Below are positions 1-10,439 of a stretch of 64,000 nt of DNA, in pieces. Position numbers and translations under genes: made by a program. The notes below the pieces were generated by a model. The model made no database searches and had not been told where the DNA came from. It was given only the letters and a program-made list of their open reading frames with translations. Each line of letters opens with the position of its first letter. Position 1 is the first letter of the stretch. Source of the stretch: Echinometra lucunter (taxonomy: Eukaryota; Echinodermata; Echinoidea; Camarodonta; Echinometridae). The stretch is from assembly GCA_029962745.1 (NCBI GenBank), contig CM057152.1, positions 26,782,507 through 26,846,506 on the forward strand, given 5' to 3'.

Positions 1-107
1 CTGCACCCTTCTCCCTAGGGAGAGCGCTTTGCGCGCTCAGTAAGTGATTCACACGCGTCGCGTGCTCACTACCGCCCCACTAAAATGAAATCCTAGCTAC
101 GCCACTG
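1..107. mobile_element. Right-end fragment of a hAT-like miniature element
   Basis: The segment carries the block CTAGGGAG, then GCGTGCTCACTACCGCCCC, then a terminus reading CTAGCTACGCCACTG. The same blocks in the same order form the right half of the element at 47961-48294, which has both termini and an 8-bp target duplication. Only the right end is inside the window, so the element's length and left target copy cannot be seen here. The copies differ mainly in the poly-C/poly-A stretch. Confidence 0.6.
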
Positions 108-152
108 TGGGAGTGAAACCCTGGTCCCCTACCGCATCACACACTCTCCATG

Positions 153-234
153 CTCCTCCCCCAACGAACGTAGAGGGCGTCAACACTTTCTGCTGAAAAA
201 GTGTTGACGCCCTCTACGTTCGTTGCTCCTCCCC
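153..234. repeat. 64-bp perfect fold-back flanked by a 9-bp direct repeat
   Basis: Positions 162-189 and 198-225 are exact reverse complements (28 bp), separated by an 8-nt loop. The hairpin is flanked on both sides by the same nine bases, CTCCTCCCC (153-161 and 226-234). This looks like a target-site duplication around a tiny fold-back insertion. No coding capacity and no related copy was noticed elsewhere in the window. Confidence 0.75.
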
Positions 235-436
235 TTTTATTTCATAGTGTCTTGGTCTGTATTATTATCATAAGTCATAAAGTATTTTGTGTAACGCTGG
301 CATTTGTTTGAAACTTACGAATATTATGTTTTCATAATCATGTTTCCGAGTTCATGAAAAAATCCTTTTCCGGTCGGTAGATTCATGACACGCTTATCCA
401 TAATAGTACATGTCATCAAATTTGATGTTTCATATT

Positions 437-675
437 GCATGTATTCTACTTCAAATGTTTATTTTTCATGATATTTACTTCTTTTGTTGGAAATGAGAAA
501 AAATAAAAAATGAACTGAACTGAAGTTGGAATTTCCTTTTTCAGGTTTTGCAGATTGCACATTTTTAAGTCGAAAAAATGAAAAAGCTCCGTATCGTGAG
601 GGGGGGGGGGGTACCCCGGCTCGGTCGCTACACTCCCTCAGGGTTGGTCGCTTCGCTCCTCGCAAAGATTGAGCC

Positions 676-706
<31 letters not shown>

Positions 707-743
707 AAAAAAAAAAAAAATTGGGCTTATTACGCCACTGATT
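437..743. repeat. Composite interspersed repeat, copy A
   Basis: This stretch is closely matched by 11600-11873 over its whole length. It starts with what looks like a LINE 3' tail (a TTTGTTGGAAATGAG word followed by A-rich sequence and TGAAC units) and continues through a GGTCGCTTCGCTCCTCGC block to an end at TTACGCCACTG. Copy A has much longer poly-C and poly-A runs (about 673-720) than copy B. The TTACGCCACTG end resembles the CTACGCCACTG terminus of the hAT-like elements at 1-107 and 47961-48294. The left part may therefore be an older LINE tail joined to a DNA-transposon fragment. Confidence 0.7.
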
Positions 744-744
744 A

Positions 745-2416
745 TGAACAAACAGGGGTATCCTATAGTTGCATGATCCAGCTCTCTCTTCCCAATACTC
801 TTCTTTCTTCTCCTTTTTCTTCCTCTTTATTCTTCTTTTGCTCCTCTTTTTCTTATATCACTTGAAAATTCATAGGGGATGGGCAGTCGCCCACGGTCCC
901 CTGTAGCGCAGCCCTGCATCACACAAATGTGGAAAGGAGTTGTGCACAAGGTCGACTATTTTTCTGATGTTAATACACTGAAATTCAAGGGAGCTATCCG
1001 ACCCACATTTCAATGGATAGCATCAAATACACATACCTGTTAACTGTTTCAACTTATCCATATTGAATAATTATGTATAATATATAAATTTTATAAACAG
1101 TCTAAATATTCAGTAATTTCAATTCACCTGCTTTACGTAATGGCTTCCCAATATATGGAATTCATTTTGCATACATTAATTGTTGCCCTGTCTGTCAAAT
1201 CTTTGAGGAAGTTTCCTCCAGGAATTGTGTATGAAATTAGTATGCAATCACCTGCATTCATTAGTCTGAGTGCAGTTTGCATAGATTAACTGTTGCTAGA
1301 TCGGACAGCCTGTTACAATCGTAAGGCCAGTCACTCTTTACTATTGTTGTAGCTCTACGTGTTTTAAAGTCCATGCACTTCTCAATTTTGCAAAAAGCCA
1401 GTAACAGTAGATAAATGCTTTGTATATAGACCAATTTCACAACGCAAGAGGGCAGCAGACTGTTCGACACAGTTCGACATACTGCGGTGGGCGCTCCAAC
1501 TTTTATAGTACACAAGTCAATAGCGCGTTATGTACATTCGTTCGATTTTTTCTCTATTTTTACCAGTATATGCAGATTTATTTTAATATTTGCAATGAGA
1601 AATTATCAGGGAAGTTCAGGTCGCAGCTGTGCGGTGCTCAAATGCCACAAGAATTAGAGAAAGTTTAAGAATTGGAAGCTAACTGAGTGCGAAATTCACT
1701 CGCTTTTGACTCATGAAGCCTGTTTGTGTGAGAAGCCGTACTCCCTACACAGGTTTCCGTAAGCAATGTGAAGGAATTCGTCGCTAGTGGGTAAAAATAT
1801 CAACAGAAAGGACTTTGAAGTCAAGAAACATTATCATTATGTACTTTGGCGTAAAATTTAATGAGTGAAAACATGACTTTGTAAACAGGGTAAGATTTAG
1901 GGCTCCCGTTTACTACGGCTGCTATGCTGCAATCGAACTTATACTGACAAAACAAAGTTGAAAAACCATCGAAAGTACAAAAATACATCATACCTTCATC
2001 CGTCAGATATGGCCATTGTCTTACCTCATCTACCCATGTATCCATGCTTTATTTTATTGATCTAGAATAAAGTAAATGGAACAATATCGGGGCATATCTC
2101 ATATCTTACATTCATTTTGTACACAGAGCCAATCGCGGTCAGCGCGCTTGCCCACCGCAGCAATGGCGTCGCCGATAGAGGGCCAAATACATAAACCGGA
2201 GGTGAAATTGGTCTATAGGGACTGTTCTCATTGGTTTATTCAAATTCATGGGGCTATTTTTTCCCAGGTTAAGTGAAACGGTAAGTACAGACCCGGTTTA
2301 CAAAATAGTGTACATTATGATTTATGCATATTAACTTCAAGACCCGGGCCCGGGTAATACTAGTTATTTGATCCATGGTTCACCTGCTATTCATAACACC
2401 ATCTCTATGGTTTGAA
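745..2416. other. Intron of the ZNHIT3 gene, mostly unrecognised
   Basis: No convincing exon is seen on either strand. Positions 745-850 (a word like GGGGTATCCTATAGTTGCATGATCC and pyrimidine-rich sequence) recur at 2836-2915, so both are copies of a dispersed repeat. A short block around 1163-1200 (GCATACATTAATTGTTGCC) recurs as a diverged copy near 9983-10015. The exons encoding the N-terminal HIT zinc finger of ZNHIT3 were looked for here and not found, so they probably lie before position 1. Confidence 0.4.
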
Positions 2417-2720
2417 CACACTAAGAAAAAGGTGCAATCTTGCACCCTTCAAATGCAACACTGGGAGCACCTTTAGGGTGCAAATTTGCACCTTTAAAGG
2501 TGCAATTAGCGGCATTTTGCATCCTAAAGGGTGCAGGGTTGCACCCTTTTAGAGAAGGTGCAAATTTGCACCTTTTTGTACGCAAAAATCTCTGCAACCT
2601 AAAAGGTGCAAACGGGCATTTCAGGGTGCAAACAAGAATAAAAAGGTGCATTTTTGCACTTTTTTCACCAAAAAAGGTGCAGCCAGTGTTGCATTTAGGG
2701 TGCAATTTTTTCTTAGTGTG
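2417..2720. mobile_element. CACTA-like miniature element built of GGTGCAA words
   Basis: The ends are inverted copies of each other: CACACTAAGAAAAA at 2417-2430 and its complement at about 2707-2720. The interior is a dense mix of GGTGCAA and its complement TTGCACC (more than a dozen occurrences), so much of it can fold back on itself at several registers. Terminal CACTA is typical of the EnSpm/CACTA superfamily, although no clear 2-3-bp target duplication is visible. It lies in a ZNHIT3 intron. The short overlapping ORFs on both strands are products of the repeated word. Confidence 0.6.
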
Positions 2721-2757
2721 AATCTACTAGAATTTTTATCTAGCCAAGTCTGGAGAT

Positions 2758-2915
2758 CAGGGGCGGCGCCAGGGTATAATGAGGGGGGGGGGGGGATGAT
2801 GACCCATGTAGGTGAGTTTATTTACGTTTATATGAAATGAAACAAATAGGGGTATTATATAGTTACATGATCCATCCCTCTCTTTCCCCATACTCTTCTT
2901 TCTCCTTCTTCCTCT
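2758..2915. repeat. Degenerate interspersed repeat with poly-G
   Basis: The segment begins CAGGGGCGGCGCCAGG, which resembles hAT-type termini seen elsewhere in the window, then has a poly-G run (2784-2794). The part 2836-2915 matches 745-850. No right terminus or target duplication was identified, so it is annotated only as a repeat. Confidence 0.4.
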
Positions 2916-2957
2916 AAATCATAAATGGCAGCTTTTTCATTCGTGTTTGCCCTATAG

Positions 2958-3842
2958 AAGAAGGAGAGGTATCTGAGGGTGAAGATGATGATGAAGATGA
3001 TGAACCAATCCCTGACCAACTCGCACATGAACAGCTGAATAAATTGGGTAATTATTTCTATCTCCAAATTGGAATCATGATTTATAACTGACATACTGTG
3101 TAAATTTATCCTGTACCAGTTTCTTATGTCACTTATATGCAGGATACGGGATAAATTATAGATATAGACTTTGTAATTAAGATGTCAATTCCAAAACAAA
3201 ATTGCAGACAGAATAGGTTTTCTAAGATGTTATTTTAATGTGATATTGTAATTTGAGGATGCTTCAGTGCTTGTAATGTTCCTGTGATATGAAACTTCTG
3301 ATTTAGTTTTTGTCTATTTAAAGCAGATGTCAGTGAATTAAAAAAACAGGCAAAATGTTGCATTGCAAGTTTAAACTTCATGAGCATTATGAAACCAAGT
3401 TTGTAGTAAAGGGTTAATCCCATTCAACTGACAAATTCTTAATCTTCCCCAAATCAGTCTTCTTAAGGTGAAATGGAAAAAGTATTTTGATATCCTTTGA
3501 TCTATCCCAATTTGACATCATATCTGTGTTTATCAGTGCGATGGATGTGTAACACTAATACTCATCCAATATTCATCTTGAAAATTTACTCACTATTCAT
3601 TTGCATTTATCAACTACTTCTTATTCATTCCTTACATATTGTTGACTAAAGGTGAATCAGAGTCAGTGAAGGAGCTTCTTCAGAACCCCCATCTGAGGGC
3701 ACTCATCACTCAGCTAGATCAAGCATCGGAGAAGGATGAAGCTATAGAGGGTGCTATGCAAGAACTTATCTTTGCTGAGTTTGCAGATGCCTGCCTGGCA
3801 GCGACTGTTGGATGGGAGGAAGACTCTATTGCAGACAGATGA
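2958..3842 (+). CDS. ZNHIT3: ZNHIT3 homologue, C-terminal part (last two coding exons)
   Basis: Two exons join in phase: 2958-3047 (acceptor CCCTATAG, donor GTAATT) and 3652-3842 (acceptor ACTAAAG, stop TGA at 3840-3842). They encode about 92 residues. The first exon is acidic (a run of D/E after EGEVSEG) and ends in LNKLG. The second gives ESESVKELLQNPHLR, ITQLDQA and EFADACLA. This fits the C-terminal domain of vertebrate ZNHIT3, with LKNLGES..LLLNPHLR..LDQ and FVEFADCCL at the equivalent places. In known relatives ZNHIT3 (yeast Hit1) pairs with NUFIP1 (Rsa1) through this C-terminal region in assembling box C/D snoRNPs, in the nucleus. The N-terminal CCHC-type HIT finger is not in the window, so the gene is partial at its 5' side. 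The tail after LAA is longer and more charged than I recall for mammals. Family assignment is strong; exon borders are read by eye. Confidence 0.85.
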
Positions 3843-6365
3843 TGATTTCTTTTTTGTGGAACTTTGTGTCTACTTAGTATAAGATTGTCAAGATTTCAAA
3901 AAAATATTATGTGAGGAACCGCAAGAACTGGAAATGTTATATGGTGCTATTCAATATCAATGTTCACCCTTAGAATGCCTGGAAGAAGCAGATTTACCCC
4001 ATCTCACTCCTCCCTGAAGTGCCAAAGATAATGATATTTTGAGGAGGTCTATATGGATTTGATAGAATATTTGTCAAGAAATTGAATTTACAGCAGTGCA
4101 AAGAAAAACAAGGGAGATACAGCCAGATTTTTAAATATTACAAAGTGCTATTAGGTATACCTGTTTACCAAACATGACAAGGTCATTTGGTGATTTTATA
4201 GCTGGAGCTCTAGGATGATGTATTATTCAGAATTGTGGGGAAACAGGAACTTAGATATTTTGCTTCATCCCATTACCATAATCTGTCCTTCTGAGGGTTG
4301 AAGGGTAATCAAACTAATAAGAATTTGCCTGAGGTGGGAGAAGAAAATTAGAGAAACTGATGAGTGTAAGTTTAAACAGTATGAAAACAACATGGAAACA
4401 GCATTAATACATGTATTTGAAAGCTTATATCAGTAAATACATAAATATTTGATATTATCAGGGTATTTCTGTTTCCTTAGCCCAAGAGCTGTTTTCATTC
4501 ATAGGCAGAGAAATGAATGAAAATCATTTTTATAATATGACCACTATTCTCTCGCATATGGTAATGATATTAAATCCCAGGCTCCCTAAAGCTCCGCCAT
4601 TTTGTCCAGATCCATTAGAAGGCCGACCTTTAAGCATCCGTCCAGGCAATATTCATGATCAAAATGAATAATTCATTTTGTAAGATGCTTCCCACAAGTG
4701 AATAATTCGTTTTGTAAGATGCTTCCCACAAGTAGCATTTGTTTGTATGCGTTATGAAACGTTACAGGCATCAGCTTACTGCATGCGCAGTTAATGCACA
4801 ATAAATGCACAACAAATGCACAACAAATGCACATTAAAACAAAATGTCACAATAAAACTTTGATGCGCAAAAGTTATGAATAATGCAACAGTGTTATCGA
4901 TATCATGGCTATAACGGGTTCTTATCGGCCCCTTCAAAATGATCCGAAAGAGGCAGGGCCTAATGCCATTCGCGTAATGATATCCATGCGTGCTGCTTTC
5001 CGTCTAGTAAATTTATTATATGTCTGTGATTAAATTCCATTATCTGGACAATTACCCCACCCTTCCCAACTCCCTGGTACAACTAATACCAGACACCTCC
5101 CTGTGAAGAATTAACCCAGTGAGAAAATCACTTTTATTTTCCCCCAGACAACTACTAGTACCTTGGGATTAATTGTAGGAGATATTTGTCTTAGGGGTAG
5201 TTTAGGATGGTTGTAGTGGGATAGTTAGGGAGGGGAACCAGTTGAAGGTTTTTATTTCCTATCCCAGTTTCTACTTGGGATGCAATTCATGATCAGCATC
5301 ATTTTGTACATGGAAGTGTATAAGAAAAATTCACAGGCCCTTTCAGATTCTGCCTCTCTAATATTTTCTGTTGGTTCTATGTAGCTTATTATCCAGTTGT
5401 CTTATTTTTTAATCTTAAGCCTGAGACAACTTGGCTGGGGCCTATGGAAAATGCCTGTTGCACTGGAATAACAGCAGGTTAATATTATTGTAAAGTCACA
5501 GTCAGAGGTCTTTTCAAAAGTCCAACAGACCACCTTGAAAGAGGAATTAATGCCAGCAAATGAATGAATATGAGCCCATCGTTTAATTTTCCAGGTTTTT
5601 TAATCACCTTGTTATGACTTAGTAATCACTGTTTCATTGATCCACTGGCACACTTATGGGGGGGGGGAGTTACCCCCTCCCAATAAAATTTATTTCTATG
5701 AAATGCAGAGGAAACGCGGTATAACGAGGTCCTTGGGACCAACAAAATTACCTTGTTATAAGCAGGAATCTCGTTATATCAGGGTTTAAAAACAATAGAA
5801 TATAAAGAGCTGTGATCAGAATATTACCTTGTTATATCAGGATTATTATTATATCAGATTTCTTTATACTGAGTTTCCCCCCCCCCCCCTTTTTAATTTT
5901 TTTTAAATTTGATACCAGTTATATACAAATGCTGCAAAAATAAAATGATTTTCCAGGGTTTTTTCCTCGATTTTTTGTAACTTAGTGTTCCAAATTTACA
6001 GTGAGGCAAAGAATTGCTTATTTATGTAGCCTGCATGTAAGATGCAGATTAATTTTCTGCTCCCAAAGTTTTTGGTCATTATGCCACTGCACTGATGAAA
6101 CATATTCCCTTGGTCTTTACATTATGTTAAGCAAATTATTTCTTCTTATGTCTCCAGTCATGGATCATAATTTAATATGTACACTGTATAAGAAAATGTA
6201 ACAAGACTTACTAAAACTAAAATATGTAGGAAGTTTCAGTATTGGATCTTCATCCTGAATTCTTGAAGTGGAAATCATAACCGTGACAAAGAAAAAAATA
6301 GAAGAAAAGAGAATATAGGAGAGGAAGGTATTTAGAGACAGTAGGTGTAGTAGTTAAAGATATAC

Positions 6366-6410
<45 letters not shown>

Positions 6411-6871
6411 AATGAAATGGAGAGAAGAGGCCGAGAAAATGCAGAGACCAGAGATGAAAAAAAGATTGGGAGTGGAAGAAAAATTGTAACGAGTGTTGAG
6501 ATTTTTTTTTTTTTTTGACCTGCCAAATACATGTAGTACTGAATGAAGGAAAAATGAATAAAAAGGGTTAAATATAGGCTCGTATCCTATTATTTTTTTT
6601 TCTATATTCTCTCCTGGCCTCTTTCATGTTTTTTTTTTTTCCACTTCCTCGGGCATCATTTATCAATTTAATCTCGGTGCATTTCACCTAATTCTTCTCA
6701 ATAATTCTCATATTTCAAATTCCTCCACAAGCGCTTTCCTCAGCAAACTATCAGCAAATTTTCAATAAACCACACTGCATTCACACTTCACCCAGACCAA
6801 AACTCTTGTGAATGGACCCGACGTCCAAAAAAGTTAGGAAAAGTAGGTTTTGCAGTATTAGAGATGGTAAT
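3843..6871. other. Intergenic region / ZNHIT3 3' UTR
   Basis: There is no credible coding exon. A 34-bp unit is present twice in tandem (4665-4698 and 4699-4732, one mismatch), and an 11-bp unit AAATGCACAAC is repeated around 4797-4830. Possible ZNHIT3 poly(A) signals include AATAAA at 4851-4856, but several exist. Around 5705-5860 the words TCGTTATATCAGG and CCTTGTTATA recur in a pattern resembling decayed DNA-transposon ends. Poly-G (5657-5666) and poly-C (5878-5889) runs flank that stretch. A GA microsatellite lies at 6367-6408. Confidence 0.45.
6367..6408. repeat. (GA)n microsatellite
   Basis: An uninterrupted run of about 20 GA dinucleotides. The serine/leucine-rich ORF on the minus strand here is an artefact of the repeat. 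Confidence 0.9.
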
Positions 6872-6877
6872 TTTATT
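6872..6877 (-). promoter_or_regulatory. Poly(A) signal of the FAS1 gene
   Basis: On the minus strand this reads AATAAA, about 135 nt after the stop codon of the FAS1 gene. It is the first canonical signal downstream of the stop on that strand. Confidence 0.55.
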
Positions 6878-7009
6878 ACATAATAATTACACTTCCACGT
6901 TTTGAGCATACGATTTCAAATAATCCTGTTGAATGTTAGTTCAAAATTCAGTGTTGTCTGCCAACCAAATTGGATGGCAGTATTGTTTGGAAAAAAAAAA
7001 TCGGCTGGG

Positions 7010-9709
7010 TTAGACGAGAACGAAGTGCTTCTGTGGCGGGATGATGACCCTGTCGATGACGTGGACGACTCCGTTGGTGGTCGGGATGTCTGCTTGAATC
7101 ACTCTGGAAGCCTTTGTCGCTTGGCCACTCTGCTTGTTCAGGAAGATTTGATCTGTGATGAAGGGAAATATAAAGGGTAGGGTTTAATGCTATGCCAAAT
7201 TTCAAATTATTTGGGAAGTGCAGCTCGAGTTGAAAAAAAAAAAATCACTTTATGCCTAATTTTCTAAGCTATCCTCCGCCAACTCCCAATCCCACCACGT
7301 GCATATCATACTGCAAAGAACTGCTATAATATTCTGTCAAGGTAGACACATGGGCGTCGCTGCTGGGAGATTTTTGGGGGACATTCGAATTAAATTTTGT
7401 CTGCCATTTGCAAATCTATCGGGAAAAGAGGTTTTGATGAAAAAAAAGAGTGTCGATCGGCAAAATTTTATTGAAGATGGCTATATGACCCATATTTTAC
7501 ACCCGAATTTTTTTTTAAAACAAATTACTTTTTGAAAAATGAAATACACTTCTCCCGCCCAACTGAAAAAGTCGTCTAATATGACAGTCCCATTTTTCCT
7601 AGAGATTTACCGTTCTCGATGCTGACGGAGATGTCATCTCCCTGCATAGCCCTGATGCGCTGACCAGATGACAATGAAGCAGAATACTTGGCGTCAGAGA
7701 TCACGTGATACTTGAGCACGTTTCGTAGTTTGGTGTTGTCCCTTTTGAGGTCGTCGAGGGCACCGGCAGGGAGGGCCTGGAAGGCGGCGTTGGTCGGCAC
7801 GAGAACGGTGATGGGGTCGACAGCTGTAAGACAATTCATGTTGGAATTTAGGTTGTGACAGTATATTACTAATTATATGGTTGTTAAATACACGGAATTT
7901 GTGGGCACGTAGTTCATTAGAATCGCAAATTACAATTATTCAGCAGCTTGGCGTGTTGCAAATTAAATGGATTTGTTATTCTGATTTAGCGTGATTCTAA
8001 TTCGTGTATTTCAAAAATTTTGAAAATTTGAAATGAGAAAATGATTTCCCGAAAAAGAGGGAAAATGTGCTCCATAAAGACTACCCAAATGACTGATGTA
8101 GCAACAGTTTGAGCTATATGTCCGCGCAGACAATATTGGTTTTACAAATCGACACCCACGGACACTGGAAAATAATCGTTTAATTCTCGTTTAGAATTTG
8201 GATGGTCTTCCATAAATATTAATGCATCCCCTCTGTAAAAGGCTTCATACAAGGATGGCGCACAGACGTACTTTCAAGGTCTTGTGCGAGTCCGGCTCGT
8301 TTCAGGAGATCAACGATCGTGGAGAAGGCTTCGACATCACGCAGGGTTTCTACCACGTTACCGACGGGGAGTGGATAGATGACCTTGTCGACTACCTGAA
8401 TGATTCCGCAGCTGGTATGTCTGTCGGCATCGATGATTCTGGCACCGTTAACAGTGACAATCTGAAGAAAAATACGGACGCATTTTCTCTTATCAGTATG
8501 CCTAAAACTGTAGAAAAATCTATTAAATCATTGTAATCTTGCGAGATAGCGAGATTCGATGTTTTATATAAGACGTGCTTTTGCAAATGTGAAAATATGA
8601 TTTACTGATGAAAATAGGTTAGCGACAGAAAGTTTTAGTAACACTTCTTTATAAAGCATCCAATATATGGAACTTGCTATATACTGCATCTTTAAGAACA
8701 GAAAAAACTGCCGAATAACGAAATTTGAAAGAAATGGCGTCGATACCGACACAATGAGCAGTTTGGGGGTAAATCGTGTGGCAAAATTCTTGTAATATGT
8801 AAACAGATATTTCATTCTAATTTCATTCTAATTATTTCATTTTAGGCTAGGAATAACTAACCCGAATAAAGATATTTCTGTTTACCTTCTTTGCATCATT
8901 GTAGATGTTGAATCTCAGCCTGGCGCCATTCAAACTCTGGGCCTTCTGGTTGTTGCTGATCTGTGAAGACTCGATCCTTCCAGGAACGATCCAAGCCTTG
9001 ACGAGTCTCCTCAGAGCCTCCTGGTCTGGCTTCAGTCTATCGGGGAGTTCCCGCCTCCACTTCTGGACAGCCTTGTCACTGGGCATGCACAATGTGACGG
9101 ATGCTAAAAGAGAAAAATAATATTGTTGGTTACATCGAATTGGTTTATAACCTGTAAAAGATTATATGATAATGGCAAAATAACTGGAGTTGAAGCTTTT
9201 CCCTTGTGCGGAGGTGATACGCTGATGAAATAAAGAAAAAGTTTAATAAACTAAAAGTTCTTCATTCGTTCTATAGATACCCCTCCCACTTTCATTGCAG
9301 AGTATTGGTAAAAGAAAGCAATTTTTAAAAAGTTTTTTAACTTATTGCAGTTAAGAGAGATATCAAAAGGCATTAGCAAGGTAAAGAGGTACGTTAAATT
9401 TGGAAGTAAAAAGAAGCAGTGCTAACTTTGTTCACTGTCTCGGATGATCTGCCTCAGGTCGACCTGCTCGGCGATTTTCGCTGCCTCACGGAGCCCTAGA
9501 GTTTGTAGCGTGCCAATGATGTCATCATTGGCCTTCACATCAATGGGGCTGCTGAAGTAGAACAGCGGAGAGTTCTCGAAGATCCTTCGAAGGTACTCCG
9601 AAGAGGAGATCTCTCTGTTCTTTTGGCCGAGGTCGTCGGACAGGATGAACATCGGGTTGGCAACGGCTGCCCCGAAGAGGACGGCTAGGAAAACGACAAC
9701 GGACTGCAT
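7010..9709 (-). CDS. Secreted protein with two fasciclin (FAS1) domains
   Basis: Five minus-strand exons join in phase: 9709-9427, 9103-8886, 8461-8272, 7823-7611 and 7152-7010 (stop TAA at 7012-7010). The product is 348 residues. Residues 1-17 form a signal peptide (MQSVVVFLAVLFGAAVA). FAS1 domain 1 spans about 60-200, with a weak H1-like segment VTLCMPSDKAV (97-107) and H2 GIIQVVDKVIYP (186-197). Domain 2 spans about 205-345, with H1 ITVLVPTNAAF (235-245), the YH motif in LKYHVI (267-272) and H2 GVVHVIDRVIIP (329-340). FAS1 proteins (periostin/TGFBI, fasciclin I) are extracellular adhesion or matrix proteins; the partner here is unknown. The start at 9709 is preferred because an in-frame ATG at 9805 lies only about 10 bp past the TATA box and would be upstream of the transcript start. 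Exon 1 could also end at 9436 (345 residues). There is no transmembrane segment or GPI-like tail. Confidence 0.88.
7153..7610. other. FAS1 gene intron 4
   Basis: The intron (donor GTAAAT, acceptor ATCACAG, on the minus strand) contains a fragment reading GGGCGTCGCTGCTGGGAG near 7351 that resembles the ends of the GGGCGTCGC-type repeats elsewhere in the window. No other feature is seen. Confidence 0.4.
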
Positions 9710-9814
9710 GATGAAGCTGTTGGTTGATTGCTTCGTGAGTTTGCAGAGAGGCAGGGAGACGTTCGGCAAGCCAGCAGTAGCGACAAGGTGTGGCGCAAGT
9801 AGCAAAATTACCGG

Positions 9815-9822
9815 TATTTATA
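9815..9822 (-). promoter_or_regulatory. TATA box of the FAS1 gene
   Basis: On the minus strand this reads TATAAATA within GGGTATAAATACC. It lies about 105 bp upstream of the chosen start codon, which would put the transcript start near 9785-9790 and give a 5' UTR of about 75-80 nt. A clean TATA box suggests a strongly or stage-specifically expressed gene; that last point is inference. Confidence 0.7.
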
Positions 9823-10080
9823 CCCTTGCAGCTCCGTCCATATGGCTTTTGCTAATAAACCAGTATTCAAATAATTCACACTTCAAATGCACCAACGAGT
9901 TCCTCGTCAAGTACTTAGTGATAAACTATTACATTCACCTGTTTCAAATCTTTGAAGGCCTTGAAAAGTCGGAATGTAGAGTGCATACATTAGTTGTTGC
10001 TATGTCTGAAAATCTTTTGGTAAGCAGGAGAGTCGTCAACAGACCAGTCCACATAATTATGTTTAAATTTTAAACGTGCC

Positions 10081-10355
10081 TCACACTATGAACAAGGCGG
10101 ACAAAAAAAGCGGACAAAATAAACAACCTCTCATTCTACCCTTCACAATGGTTCTCGTAGTCAAAAGAACATCCCTTCACAGCTATTATGTTTAATCATG
10201 TAGTTCCAGGTGAATATTCATGTGACACCTGTTCCACATATTTTAGACAATAGCAGTGAAGGGATGTTCTTTTGACTACCAGAACTATTGTGAAGGGTAG
10301 AATGGGGGCTTGTTTATTTTGTCCGCTTTCTTTGTCCGTCATGTTCATAGTGTCA
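10081..10355. mobile_element. CACTA-type miniature element with TCA target duplication
   Basis: The element at 10084-10352 (269 bp) begins CACTATGAACA and ends with the complement TGTTCATAGTG. The inverted arms extend about 100 bp with few mismatches, so it is almost entirely a fold-back. It is flanked by TCA on both sides (10081-10083 and 10353-10355). CACTA termini and a 3-bp duplication fit the EnSpm/CACTA superfamily. It lies upstream of the FAS1 gene, about 260 bp beyond its TATA box. Confidence 0.75.
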
Positions 10356-10439
10356 ACAACAATAGTTTCACGGGATGACCTAGAAACTTGACGAGAGCTT
10401 TTCCGACATAGCAACATGAAAAGTATGCAAACTGCATAT

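Noticed and set aside
2421..2840. Cys-rich ORFs (repeated GCKFAP-like and GCNxAPF-like words) that could look like a small secreted peptide or metallothionein
   Set aside because: Both strands give similar products because the DNA is made of GGTGCAA and its complement; this is a transposon artefact.
9710..9805. Upstream in-frame ATG extending the FAS1 protein by 32 residues
   Set aside because: It lies only about 10 bp past the TATA box, upstream of the expected transcript start, and would hide the signal peptide behind a charged leader.
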